Of a stretch of DNA of 64,000 nt, positions 8,743-17,563 are shown one piece after another. The position numbers and the translations under genes were made by a program. The DNA comes from an uncultured Cohaesibacter sp. (GTDB lineage: Bacteria > Pseudomonadota > Alphaproteobacteria > Rhizobiales > Cohaesibacteraceae), in NCBI RefSeq assembly GCF_963676275.1, contig NZ_OY781091.1:2148775-2212774 (forward strand). Direction: 5' to 3'. Numbering within the stretch: the stretch's first letter is position 1; the number at the start of each line of letters is the position of its first letter. The notes under the pieces were generated by a model. The model searched no databases. It saw only the letters and a list, made by a program, of their open reading frames with translations, and was not told the origin of the DNA.

Positions 8743-11700
8743 CTATTCGGCAGCGGTAGTAACGCCATGCTTTCTGCGTCTGAGGCCAAACAGGCGCCCG
8801 ATGCGTCTGAACATCGGCCATAATGTAACCGTCGGGAATGCCAGCAGAACCGGGATCAGGATCAGGGTCAGGATGGTGGAGAAGCCAAGCCCGGCGATAA
8901 CCGCCGTCGAGAGCTGGATCCACCAGGCCGCCGTAATCGAGCCAACCGCGATGACCCGGTTGAAGAAGTCAAGATTGACCCCTGTCGCCATGGGCACCAG
9001 ACCGGCAATGGTGGTAATCGTCGTCAAGAGGATCGGCCTGATCCGCTGCGCGGCAGTCTTGATGACAGCCTCCACCACCTCGACTTTTTCCGAACGGAAG
9101 CGGTTATAGGTATCGATCAGCACGATCGCATTGTTGACCACGATGCCAGCCAGCGCCATTACACCGGTGCCAGTCATGATGATCGAGAATGTCTGCCCCG
9201 TAACCACAATGCCCAGAAGCACGCCGAAGATGGAGAAGACCACCGTCATCAGCGTTAGCGCTGTCTGGTAGAAGCTGTTGAACTGGGTGATCAGGATCAT
9301 CGCCATGATGAACAGGGCGGCGACGGCGGCCTTTGCCAGAAACTCGCCCGACTCCTTCTGATCTTCATCCGCACCGCGGAATTTGAAGGTCACGCCCTTT
9401 GGCCAGTCCTGTGCCTTTACCCAGTCATCAATCTCGCGGACTTTGGCATCCACCGTGGTTCCATCGCTCTGATCGACGGTTGCCTTGACGCTCATGGCGT
9501 AGAAGCCATCCTTGCGCGTGATCGAGGAAACTTTCTGGCGGGCCTCGACCTTGACGAAATTGCTGATCGGCACCAGCCCGTTGCTGGTCGGCAGTTTCAA
9601 CTCGTCCAGATGATCCAGATTGCGCTGATCGCCGGGCAGGCGCACGCGGATATCCACTTCATCTTCGGAATCATCAGGCCGATATTTGCCGATCAGAACA
9701 CCATTGGTCAGAAGCTGAACCATGGAGCCGACAGTCGCGATGGAGGCATTATAGCGACCGGCCTGTTCCCGATCGATCTTGAGCTCCCATTCGATGCCGG
9801 GCAGGGGACGTCCATCCTCGATATCGACAAGGTTCGACACATCATCGAAATGGTCGCGCACGACGCCGGTGATCCGGGCCACCTGATCATAATTGTTCGA
9901 GGTGATTTCCAGATTGATATCCTTACCCGTTGGAGGGCCTTCCTCCGTTTTGGCAACGGCTACCAATATGCCGGGATATTGCGCGGTCTTCTCGCGAATT
10001 TCGGTGAAAATCTCCTCCGCCGGTCGGCGACAGCAGAAATCGGAAAGTTCAAGCGCCAGCGATCCGATGGCGTCCGATGGACGGCTGCTGTCGGAGCTGA
10101 GGCTGTTGCCGCCACTGCTTGTGCCCGAAGGGGCCGAGGTGGCAACGACATCCTTGACGCCCTTGACCTGAAGGATTTCATCTTCAACGCTCTTGACGAT
10201 ATCGCGGCTTTCCTGCGCTGACATGTTGCCGCGCGCAGAAACATAGACCATCGCATAGCGAGGCTCTTCATTGACAAACAATTCAGCCTTGAATTCCTTG
10301 CCGAAGAAAAAGAAAGGACTGACAATGGCCACCATGATGGCGATAACACCGATGATTGCGGCGATGTTGCCCGCCGGATGGCGCACTAGCATATGCAGAA
10401 AACGCGCATAGACGCCTGTCATGCCGGACACTTCCTTGGGATTGAAGTGATGCCCGCCAGAAAGATGTCTGGCATTGTCCACTTCCTCTTGGGTTGCATC
10501 CTTCTTGCCGATGAAGCCACCAATGACCGGCAGGAACACCATGGCGGTCAACAAGGCAGAAGACAGCACGATGATGACCATGATCGGCAGATAGCTCATG
10601 AATTCGCCAATGATGCCCGGCCATAGCAGCATGGGCAGGAAGGCGGCAAGCGTCGTGCCGGTCGAGGCCGCGATTGGCCAGAACATCAGCTTGGCGGCGC
10701 GAATATAGGCTTCCTGACGATGCATGCCCTCGGCCACCTTGCGGTCCGCATATTCCACGATCACGATCGCGCCATCAACCAGCATGCCGACCGTCAGCAC
10801 CAGACCATACATCACCATGGTATTGAGCGTCATGTCGAGCAGAGACAGGATCAGAAAACCCATCATGAAAGATGTCGGAATGGCGATGCCGATCATCAGC
10901 GCCGAGCGGAAGCCGAGCGCCGCAAGCACCAGCATCATCACCAGCGAGATGGCCGTCATGATCGAGGATTCCAGCGAACCCAGCGTATCATTGACCGGTT
11001 CGGCCTGATCAAGCAGGAAGCTGACCTTGATGGCCGGGTTCCATTCGCTAGTCACATGCTTGACGACTTCGCGCACGGCATCGTTATTCTCGATGATATT
11101 GGTACCCAGCCTCTTGGAAATTTCGACGGTGATGGCAGTGTTGCCATTGACCCGCGTGATGGTCGTCGGATCCTTGAAGGTGCGCTTGATGGTGGCGATG
11201 TCACCAAGGGTAACGACACCCTCGCCATTTTGCTTGATGGGAATGGAATAGACATCCTCGGCGCTCTCTATGAGGCCGGGTACCTTGAGGTTGAAGCGTC
11301 CTTTGCCATTGTCCAGAAAACCGGCTGGCACCAACTGGTTGTTCAGCGTGACCGCGTTGATCAGCTCGGTCTGCGTCACATTGTAGGATTCAAGGCGCAA
11401 CTGGTCGATCTCGACTTCAAGCAATTCATCCCGGTTGCCAGAAAGATTGGCTTCCAGAACCGAAGAAATGCCCTCGATCTCGTCCTTGAGCTGACGCGCA
11501 TGCTGATAGAGCGTACGCTCTGGAACGGCACCCGACAGTGTCACATACAGCGTTGGCTGCTGTGACATGTTCATTTCCGAAATGGTCGGCTCGTCCGCAT
11601 CGTCGGGCATTTCTGCCTTGGCCTGATCGACCTTGTCGCGGACATCAGCAAGGGCAGCATCCTTGTCGAAATCGACAGAGAATTCCAGCAAAACGCCGCC

Positions 11701-11970
11701 GTGTCCTTCCGAGGCAAAGCTGGTCATTTCCTTGAGGCCATCAAGGCTTTGCAGCTTGTTTTCCATCGGCTTGATCAGCAGGCGCACCGAATCCTCGGGC
11801 GAAATACCCTGTTGGGTAACCGAGATATAGAAGATCGGGATGTCGATATCCGGATTGGCTTCCTTGGGAACATTGATATAGCTGATGATGCCGCCGAGCA
11901 GCAGCACGACCATCAGCGTCATCACGACCCGTCGGGCGCGCAGAATGGTTTCAAGGGTGCTGTGCATCAC
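8743..11970 (-). CDS. RND efflux transporter permease (AcrB/HAE-like)
   Basis: An inner-membrane proton-driven exporter of about 1075 residues, the normal length. A first membrane helix near residue 20 is followed by a large periplasmic loop, a block of helices around 340-550 containing GMLVDGAIVIVEYADRK, a second periplasmic domain, and a final helix block with GIVVNNAIVLIDTYNR. The paired acidic residues in these segments are the proton relay. It lacks the very specific features of CusA, so drugs, lipids or solvents are likelier substrates than metals. The start is GTG at 11970 or ATG at 11967; either way it overlaps the adaptor gene's stop, which shows translational coupling. No outer-membrane channel gene is present, so a TolC encoded elsewhere would be needed. 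Confidence 0.92.
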   Translation of the reverse strand: MMHSTLETILRARRVVMTLMVVLLLGGIISYINVPKEANPDIDIPIFYISVTQQGISPEDSVRLLIKPMENKLQSLDGLKEMTSFASEGHGGVLLEFSVDFDKDAALADVRDKVDQAKAEMPDDADEPTISEMNMSQQPTLYVTLSGAVPERTLYQHARQLKDEIEGISSVLEANLSGNRDELLEVEIDQLRLESYNVTQTELINAVTLNNQLVPAGFLDNGKGRFNLKVPGLIESAEDVYSIPIKQNGEGVVTLGDIATIKRTFKDPTTITRVNGNTAITVEISKRLGTNIIENNDAVREVVKHVTSEWNPAIKVSFLLDQAEPVNDTLGSLESSIMTAISLVMMLVLAALGFRSALMIGIAIPTSFMMGFLILSLLDMTLNTMVMYGLVLTVGMLVDGAIVIVEYADRKVAEGMHRQEAYIRAAKLMFWPIAASTGTTLAAFLPMLLWPGIIGEFMSYLPIMVIIVLSSALLTAMVFLPVIGGFIGKKDATQEEVDNARHLSGGHHFNPKEVSGMTGVYARFLHMLVRHPAGNIAAIIGVIAIMVAIVSPFFFFGKEFKAELFVNEEPRYAMVYVSARGNMSAQESRDIVKSVEDEILQVKGVKDVVATSAPSGTSSGGNSLSSDSSRPSDAIGSLALELSDFCCRRPAEEIFTEIREKTAQYPGILVAVAKTEEGPPTGKDINLEITSNNYDQVARITGVVRDHFDDVSNLVDIEDGRPLPGIEWELKIDREQAGRYNASIATVGSMVQLLTNGVLIGKYRPDDSEDEVDIRVRLPGDQRNLDHLDELKLPTSNGLVPISNFVKVEARQKVSSITRKDGFYAMSVKATVDQSDGTTVDAKVREIDDWVKAQDWPKGVTFKFRGADEDQKESGEFLAKAAVAALFIMAMILITQFNSFYQTALTLMTVVFSIFGVLLGIVVTGQTFSIIMTGTGVMALAGIVVNNAIVLIDTYNRFRSEKVEVVEAVIKTAAQRIRPILLTTITTIAGLVPMATGVNLDFFNRVIAVGSITAAWWIQLSTAVIAGLGFSTILTLILIPVLLAFPTVTLWPMFRRIGRLFGLRRRKHGVTTAAE

Positions 11971-13094
11971 TTAAGCTCCCCTGCGGCAACATTGGCCTGA
12001 CTGGCCGGATCAGCCGCGACTGCAACAACCTTCTGGCCGGACTGCACATATTCCTGCCCGATCGTGATCAGGTCCGCTTCATCAGGCAGACCGGAAATCC
12101 AGACCCCTTGCGCATCATTGGAAATGATATGAACTGGCGTAAATTGTGCCAATCCATCAACGACTTGCATGGCACCAACAATGCCGTCATCCGACAGGGT
12201 CAGATAGGCCGGGCTAATCAGATGGGCCTTGATGGAGGGAAGTTCCAGATGGGCCACAGCCGTTACGCCATCGCGAAGAGAGCGATCCGGATTCGGGATT
12301 TCGATTTCCACCAGAAAAGTGCGGGTTTCGACATCTGAAGCCGATGCAACGAAGCGCACGCGCCCCTCGATCATTTCGCCGGTAATCAGCCTGACAGCGG
12401 CCTTGTTGCCGACTTCGACCGTGGCGATATCGCGCTCGGAAACCTGTCCAACGGCCAGCATTGGATCTGGATTCATCAGAACCGCGCAAGCCCCGCCAGT
12501 GCTGAGCTGATCTCCCTCTTCGGCCAGATCACTCTGCACAAGTCCGTCAATTGGAGCCTCGATGCGAATCCGCTCCAGCTCGAGACGCGCCTCCTTGACA
12601 TCGGCAATGGCCGCATCCTTGGAGGCGCGCAGGGCTGCCAGCTGCGTCTTGGAGGCAAATCCCTTGGTCGCCAGCTGTTCCTTGGCTGAAAGATCAAATT
12701 CTGCCTGTTCCAGGGCGGCTTTTGCCTTGGCGAGACTGGCCTCGCGAGAGCCAATATCAAGCTCACACAAAAGATCGCCCTTGCTCACCCACTGACCTTT
12801 CTTGACGGCGACGGTGCGGATGGTGGCCGATGTTTCAGCGCGAACCGTAACCTTGCTATCCGCTTCCGTCCGGCCACGAATGGTCAGGCTGTTTACCTTG
12901 GTTTTGGCAGAGAAATGCTGAACTGCGACACGGAAGTCAGCAGTATCCTGTGCCTGATTGCGAGCCGCCGGGGGAGGCGTGGTATTTTCTGTTTCCTGCC
13001 CACTGAAAACGGCCTTGCCCGTCGCCATCCATCCTACGATTCCCGCCGTACATAGCAGCGCCAGGCCATATGAACCCTTAAGTCGCAACGCCAT
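11967..13094 (-). CDS. RND efflux periplasmic adaptor (HlyD/AcrA family)
   Basis: Membrane fusion protein that links the permease to an outer-membrane channel. From the ATG at 13094 it is 375 residues: a hydrophobic N-terminal anchor at about 8-25, a barrel-sandwich (lipoyl) half with VRAETSATIRTVAVKKGQWV, a helical hairpin at about 125-190 rich in Lys/Ala/Glu, the second lipoyl half IEAPIDGLVQ, and beta-barrel domains. There is no lipobox cysteine. A GTG at 13187 could extend it by 31 residues, but the GAGGGA ribosome binding site before 13094 decides the start. The stop overlaps the permease start. Confidence 0.9.
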   Translation of the reverse strand: MALRLKGSYGLALLCTAGIVGWMATGKAVFSGQETENTTPPPAARNQAQDTADFRVAVQHFSAKTKVNSLTIRGRTEADSKVTVRAETSATIRTVAVKKGQWVSKGDLLCELDIGSREASLAKAKAALEQAEFDLSAKEQLATKGFASKTQLAALRASKDAAIADVKEARLELERIRIEAPIDGLVQSDLAEEGDQLSTGGACAVLMNPDPMLAVGQVSERDIATVEVGNKAAVRLITGEMIEGRVRFVASASDVETRTFLVEIEIPNPDRSLRDGVTAVAHLELPSIKAHLISPAYLTLSDDGIVGAMQVVDGLAQFTPVHIISNDAQGVWISGLPDEADLITIGQEYVQSGQKVVAVAADPASQANVAAGELK

Positions 13095-13196
13095 GAAATA
13101 GTCCCTCGCTATCGTCGCTCCATATTGCTGGAACGGCCATCCAATTATCAGAAAATTGTCGCAAACAAATGAAACGCGCTGCGACACCTTGAGTAG

Positions 13197-13820
13197 TTAA
13201 GAGTTGGTTGCTTCCAAATAGTCGGTCGATGGAGCGGTCTGGCCAGCACTTGCGATTGCAACCAGAGCGTTTCCATGCATCTTTAGATAGTCAATGCTCG
13301 CCTGAACACAATGCACCCCGTAGTTTCTTGCCCAGTCTGCGGCCTGACGGTCCTCTTCCGTGAGCACATATTTCCCGCGTTCGGAGTGAATACACTCGTC
13401 CTGATCGTTGCATGAAGTAATAACTTCAAGCTCCTGATATAGGCGGCTTAATTGCCTTTCAATCGCAGCCTCGATTGCTTCAGGTCCGACCAGTCTTGCA
13501 AAGAGCGTTATAAGTAAAAACTCGGATTTGAAAATATCTGGTCGATGTGGCTGCAAAAGTTCCTGAAAAAAGACATCCCGCCCTTCCTGAGTGATCGAAT
13601 AGACCTTGCGGGCAGGCTTGCCTTCCTCAGAGACATGACGCCCGGTTACCAGCCCCTCGGCTTCCATCTTGTTGAGTGCCGGGTAGATCGAGCCGTAAGA
13701 CGCATCGATGAAAAAGCTGAAACTGCCCTCCGTCGAGAATTTACGGATATCATAGCCGGTTCTGTCAGAGCAGAAGAGAATGGCGAGACAAATGGTGCGA
13801 ACATTCATTGCTGGATCCAC
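13197..13820 (-). CDS. PadR-family regulator of the efflux operon
   Basis: A 207-residue one-component regulator. The winged helix covers residues 1-85 (AILFCSDRTGYDIRKF, then SYGSIYPALNKMEAEGLV), followed by the Vir_Reg-type C-terminal helices that mediate dimerisation. It is the first gene of the padR-adaptor-permease unit, which is probably released when a ligand binds the regulator. A 27-bp inverted repeat at 13887-13913 lies upstream. An internal ATG at 13808 gives a slightly shorter product. Unlike the PadR at 7818-8588 it has no Gly-rich extension, and its operator differs too, so the two should not cross-regulate. Confidence 0.85.
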   Translation of the reverse strand: MDPAMNVRTICLAILFCSDRTGYDIRKFSTEGSFSFFIDASYGSIYPALNKMEAEGLVTGRHVSEEGKPARKVYSITQEGRDVFFQELLQPHRPDIFKSEFLLITLFARLVGPEAIEAAIERQLSRLYQELEVITSCNDQDECIHSERGKYVLTEEDRQAADWARNYGVHCVQASIDYLKMHGNALVAIASAGQTAPSTDYLEATNS

Positions 13821-13886
13821 ATATTCCGAGACTGCGGATCAGGGCGAGCAAATCATCCGCATATGTCTAAAGTCTATATAACGAAC

Positions 13887-13913
13887 TGATATATGTGTCC
13901 AGAGGATATATCA
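13887..13913. promoter_or_regulatory. Inverted repeat upstream of the padR-efflux operon
   Basis: Arms TGATATAT (13887-13894) and ATATATCA (13906-13913) around an 11-base spacer, 67 bases before the padR start. It is a probable autoregulatory operator. The ATATAT core recalls the other PadR site, but the arms and spacing differ. Confidence 0.6.
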
Positions 13914-14107
13914 AATAAGCATAGGTTTTTATGACAGGGCACTTGTCATTCTAGACAGTTGGACAAAGGAAAAGGCAGGGTCATTTCGATTTACTGTTAC
14001 GCAAAAACCTGTATAATTGCGCGATGGTGAATATATTGGGATGTCCAGCAATGGATGCCTGTTAAAGCGCTCTGGCAAAGGCCGGAAATGCGCTTTGGGG
14101 CAGGTAA

Positions 14108-14461
14108 ATGCCAGACCGGCCAATGATGGAAAAGTCTGGAAATGAAGGGAAGAGGGATCGCGAGCCAATGCCGATTACCCATCTAGTGCCGCCTTCGAGG
14201 CGTCAGGTTTCAGGCATCAGGGGAATCATTCAAAATCCTCTGATACGGCTGCTTGCAATCAATTGGCTGATTGGCCTTCTTGCAACGGTGTTGATCGTCG
14301 CAGGGCTGCTGATAACCAATGCCGCCGGCTTGCAGGAGCTGATTTTCAATAGTGAGAATCCCCTTGTGCCGTTGGCACTGCTCTTTTTCGGCTTGCTGAT
14401 CACCATTTGCAGCGTTGCCATGGGGGCAGCTGTGATGAGCCTGCCAAAGGATGACGGCTAA
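14108..14461 (+). CDS. Small membrane protein of unknown function
   Basis: 117 residues, not recognised. The first half is polar and Arg/Pro-rich; two hydrophobic helices follow at about 46-70 and 85-108, ending in a short SLPKDDG tail. A GGGGCAGG ribosome binding site precedes the ATG at 14108; an internal ATG at 14168 would give 97 residues that keep both helices. It is convergent with the broken acetyltransferase downstream. It could be a small membrane-stress or transporter-associated protein, but nothing in the sequence shows which. Confidence 0.55.
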   Translation: MPDRPMMEKSGNEGKRDREPMPITHLVPPSRRQVSGIRGIIQNPLIRLLAINWLIGLLATVLIVAGLLITNAAGLQELIFNSENPLVPLALLFFGLLITICSVAMGAAVMSLPKDDG

Positions 14462-14467
14462 CCGCCT

Positions 14468-15078
14468 TCATTGTCCCGTGATCAAGCTGCGTCTTTCATA
14501 AAGTGAAACATCGCGCCAGCGCCCCTTGTTCGGGCCATGGGACATCTGCGCGATCCTTTCCCGGATCCCGACCAGACGAAAACCGAATTTCTCATGCAGC
14601 TTGATGCTCGCAACATTATCGGAAAAAATGCCCGCCTGAAGGGCCAGAAGCCCGCCTGTTCAGACAGATCAACCAGATGGCCAAGCAATAGCGAGCCGAC
14701 ATGGCGCCCTTTGGCTTGATTGGCGATATAGATGCTCAATTCGGCAACGCCGCGATAGACCTCCCGGCTTGAATAGGCCGAGAGAGCGGCCCAGCCCACA
14801 ACGTCACCTGCGATCGTGGCGACCAGTCTGCAGGGCTCAAGATGCCCTCTGTCCCAGCCAGCCCAATCAGGGGCCTGCGCCGTGAAGGTCGCGTTCCCGC
14901 TCTCTATGCCTTGCTGATAGATATCCAGAATGGCGGCTTGATCTGCCGTGCATATGGGGCGAATGACCACATCGGAACCGCTATATTCTGAGGTTTCATC
15001 AAGGGAAGGAGCGCGCGGTGAGGGCATCTGGCAACTCGTAATCAAAGAGAGGGGCATGGAGAGACGACAAAGCGTCAT
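14468..15078 (-). pseudogene. Phosphinothricin/methionine sulfoximine-type GNAT acetyltransferase, frameshifted
   Basis: The upstream part encodes a convincing pat/YncA-like GNAT protein: IRPICTADQAAILDIY, then LVATIAGDVVGWAAL, then GVAELSIYI. After LVDLSEQAGFW the frame turns to nonsense (PFRRAFFPIM...) and ends at 14482. Moving to the next frame at about 14641-14646 restores the family C-terminus: LQAGIFSDNVASIKLHE, FGFRLVGIRERIAQM, GRWRDVSLYERRS, stop at 14468. A single missing base within the GGGCC at 14641-14645 explains this exactly. It is either a recent pseudogene or a sequencing error. The start is uncertain: ATGs at 15078, 15057 and 15027 are all in frame. Confidence 0.85.
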
Positions 15079-15111
15079 CGGAAATCTGCCATGGGGGAGG
15101 CGAATGCGCAA

Positions 15112-15447
15112 TCACGTAAAGGCGACTTGTAGACAGGTCTGATAGATGGGGGAGCTGCGGAGCATCAGCGCGCTTTGCTCCCCCTTGCTGAAAGGACAGG
15201 TTAACCAAACAGGAGCTGAGGCCTTTCGATTTGAAAGGCGGTTAAACACTTCGATAACATTTAAATGAATGAATTAATGAATGGGGAACCATGTGACTTG
15301 AAATGCATGGAAATATTGATCTTTCCGGACGCTGTTTATGTTTGGGACAGCGTTTCTTGCCATTTTTGACGAGGGACAGATTTTCGCAAAGCAAGCAAAG
15401 ACGCGAAAAAATAAAGAATAAATCGTTGAGGGCAAGGTGGGAAAAAG
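15112..15447. other. AT-rich intergenic region
   Basis: About 340 bases with no gene I can support. It holds a hairpin with arms ACGCTGT (15329-15335) and ACAGCGT (15347-15353) followed by TTTC, and an AT-rich stretch near 15255-15285 (overlapping ATGAATGAATTAATGAATG) that may hold promoters. Confidence 0.4.
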
Positions 15448-15819
15448 ATGGTGGCAGGAGTCGAAAGACTAAAGACAATATATGAGGACAAGTGGTCGCC
15501 GGATAAGTGCGTAACGGTTGAAATTAACCTAGATATATTGGCGCGGGCCGTTGCGAGCATTGTGTGGCCAAGAGGTCTGGTTGCAAATATTGGCGCGACA
15601 TTACAGCGCACCATGATGGTGATCAGCCTGAGGCGATTGGCGATGCAAATGGGTCTTTACGGCGTCGTCATCGCTTTGACATTGAGCTTCACGGCGCTGG
15701 GTGGCAAGCTGCTATTTACCCTTCTGCATCAGGAAATGAGCGAAATGGCCACGGATGTCATTCAGCTCAATTTGCCCAAAGGCGTGGAAACCGCAAGTCT
15801 GCGCCCGACACTCAAGTAA
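15448..15819 (+). CDS. Hypothetical single-pass membrane protein
   Basis: 123 residues, not recognised. A polar N-terminal half is followed by one hydrophobic helix at about 69-92 (MGLYGVVIALTLSFTALGGK) and an amphipathic tail. The reading is supported by a strong terminator 20 bases after its stop and by ordinary codon use. It is convergent with the secreted protein at 15890-16459. The function cannot be predicted. Confidence 0.5.
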   Translation: MVAGVERLKTIYEDKWSPDKCVTVEINLDILARAVASIVWPRGLVANIGATLQRTMMVISLRRLAMQMGLYGVVIALTLSFTALGGKLLFTLLHQEMSEMATDVIQLNLPKGVETASLRPTLK

Positions 15820-15839
15820 AGCAACGATGATCAATCAAA

Positions 15840-15875
15840 TGAAAAAGCATCGCGCAAAGGTACGATGCTTTTTTT
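15840..15875. terminator. Bidirectional terminator
   Basis: Arms AAAAAGCATCG and CGATGCTTTTT around CGCAAAGGTA, with A-run and T-run flanks. It serves the convergent genes at 15448-15819 (+) and 15890-16459 (-). Confidence 0.85.
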
Positions 15876-15889
15876 ATGAGCTGCAATAA

Positions 15890-16459
15890 TCATTCAACGA
15901 CAGTGAAGGGAAGGCTAAAGCTGGCCGTCTTGTCGGAATTCATGTCCTTCAAAAGATAGTTGGAGACATAGTCGCCGGGCTTGAGGCCGCTGAGATTAAT
16001 CGTCATCTTCAGATGGATCTCGCGATTATGCCGGGTAAGCGGCACGCCGAGTTTCACGAAATCCTCTTTTTCAAATAGCGTCGTGCCTTGTGGGCCCATT
16101 AACGAATAATCAACGCTCCAGCTTGCATTGCTGCTGCCGTCTTCCGCCTTGCCATAGGAAAAGGCAACCGGCTCGACATAGATCATCTGCGCTTCATTGG
16201 GTTTGAAAACCGGCTCTTTCTCTTTGAAATTGCCATAGCCGCCAATCTCGCTCACGAACAACGACTTGCGAACAAACATCGGAGACTGCGTCCAGAAGTG
16301 ATCGGTGACCTGATCTAGTTGATCAAAAGCGGCCTTGGGCTGATCAGATGCAAGAAGAGCTTCTGCCTTATCAATCTGATCGGTCAATGCGCTCGCCTGA
16401 CCATATGAAGGGATCAACATCAGAGCAAGCAATATGGCCAGTGTCCGAAGATTGCGCAT
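15890..16459 (-). CDS. Secreted protein of unknown function
   Basis: 189 residues with a clear Sec signal peptide at 1 to about 23 (NLRTLAILLALMLIP, cleavage near GQASA). The mature part starts with a helical stretch (LTDQIDKAEALLASDQPKAAFDQL) and continues into a beta-rich domain with a YVEPVAFSYG segment and a PGDYVSNYLLKDMNSDK end that looks like an immunoglobulin-like or cupredoxin-like sandwich. A GGAAGGA ribosome binding site supports the start. I recognise no family; a periplasmic role is the only safe inference. Confidence 0.7.
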   Translation of the reverse strand: MRNLRTLAILLALMLIPSYGQASALTDQIDKAEALLASDQPKAAFDQLDQVTDHFWTQSPMFVRKSLFVSEIGGYGNFKEKEPVFKPNEAQMIYVEPVAFSYGKAEDGSSNASWSVDYSLMGPQGTTLFEKEDFVKLGVPLTRHNREIHLKMTINLSGLKPGDYVSNYLLKDMNSDKTASFSLPFTVVE

Positions 16460-16588
16460 CTTTTTAATCCTTCCAGCTATGTGAAATGCTTTCCTTTTTT
16501 CGTTAGTTTGAATTTCTACATATAGAGAGGGGATAAATCCATTGCTGCGCTTCTTATTTTTGCCATATTTCGCAAAATTCGGGATGAA

Positions 16589-17464
16589 TTAAACAGATTT
16601 TGTATGACTCTGTCGAAATTCACGAACCGATTGCGTGATGATCAATTGTGCGGACCGCAGGAACAGACCCGCCATTACGAGTGCGACTACAATATCGGGC
16701 AGAGCCGAATTGGTGTAATGGACCGTAAGACTGGCCACCATAACGGCAACATTGCCAATGGCGTCATTGCGCGAACAAAGCCAGACAGAACGAACATTGG
16801 CATCTCCATCCTTGTAGCGGGCCAACAGAAGCACAGAGCCGAGATTGGCTGCGAGCGCCATCACGCCGATTGCGCCCATGATCTCCGCTCTGGGGACATC
16901 GAGATAGAGAAACTGGTAGAGAGTAGAGCCGAAGATCCAGAGCCCCATCGCCAGAAGGCTGAAGCCCTTGACCAGAGCTGCTGTCGATCTGACGCGCAGG
17001 CTCATGCCGATAACCGCCAGACTGATTCCATAGGTGAGGAAATCACCAAGAAAGTCCAGAGCGTCGGCCTGTAGTGCCTGAGACCCGGCGAGCCTTCCTG
17101 CGATCATCTCGACGAAAAACATCGCGCCATTGATCGCGATAACGGTCCACAGGATCGCCTTGTAGCGCCTGTCCACTCCGTCAAAAACCGGATTGCCCTT
17201 GCAGCCGCAGGCATCTCCGCAGGATTCTGACTGTACCTCCATAGGGTCGTGGTGATGGGAATGCGCATGAGTATGACCATCATGGCTGCAACAATGTCCC
17301 TGATTATTGCCGTCGTTATCTGCCGCATGGTCGCAGCATCCATGATGAACCGCATTCTCTGATGCTTGCCCAGACGTATTTACTTGGCCAGACGCATGTG
17401 CTGGGCCAGACGCATGGCAACCGCATTCTGACGCCCCATGGTGGCGTTTGAGGACTTCGCTCAT
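16589..17464 (-). CDS. CDF-family divalent cation exporter with Cys/His-rich N-terminus
   Basis: A 291-residue inner-membrane transporter. Residues 1-95 carry many His and Cys residues in clusters (HHGCCDH, HCCSHDGHTHAHSHHHDP, CGDACGC), a metal-binding tail. Six helices follow; the second holds the transport-site motif DALDFLGD and the fifth SRNDAIGN, i.e. D-x3-D/D-x3-N-like variants of the classic H-x3-D site, which suggests specificity different from pure zinc exporters (Co, Cd or Ni possible). There is no long cytosolic C-terminal domain. It is divergently transcribed from a MerR regulator, with a MerR-type promoter at 17503-17533. Confidence 0.9.
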   Translation of the reverse strand: MSEVLKRHHGASECGCHASGPAHASGQVNTSGQASENAVHHGCCDHAADNDGNNQGHCCSHDGHTHAHSHHHDPMEVQSESCGDACGCKGNPVFDGVDRRYKAILWTVIAINGAMFFVEMIAGRLAGSQALQADALDFLGDFLTYGISLAVIGMSLRVRSTAALVKGFSLLAMGLWIFGSTLYQFLYLDVPRAEIMGAIGVMALAANLGSVLLLARYKDGDANVRSVWLCSRNDAIGNVAVMVASLTVHYTNSALPDIVVALVMAGLFLRSAQLIITQSVREFRQSHTKSV

Positions 17465-17502
17465 CTTTCTTCCTTCGATATTGCAAGAATGAGATGAACA
17501 AC

Positions 17503-17533
17503 AATATAATAGCTATAGCGACTATAGCTTCAA
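17503..17533 (-). promoter_or_regulatory. MerR-type promoter of the CDF exporter
   Basis: Reading the minus strand: -35 TTGAAG (17533-17528), a 19-base spacer, -10 TATATT (17508-17503). The overlong 19-base spacer is the mark of promoters activated by MerR proteins through DNA untwisting. The dyad at 17511-17529 sits in the spacer. Confidence 0.75.
17511..17529. promoter_or_regulatory. MerR operator dyad
   Basis: AGCTATAGCGACTATAGCT: perfect 8-bp arms around CGA, centred in the -35/-10 spacer of the CDF promoter and about 44 bases before the merR start. It probably controls both divergent genes. Confidence 0.8.
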
Positions 17534-17563
17534 GGGTGCAATGGCAAGAAACAGGAGTTTTTC

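Noticed and set aside
10720-11565. Plus-strand open frame opposite the RND permease
   Set aside because: His/Gln/Asp-rich shadow of the permease coding strand with no family features.
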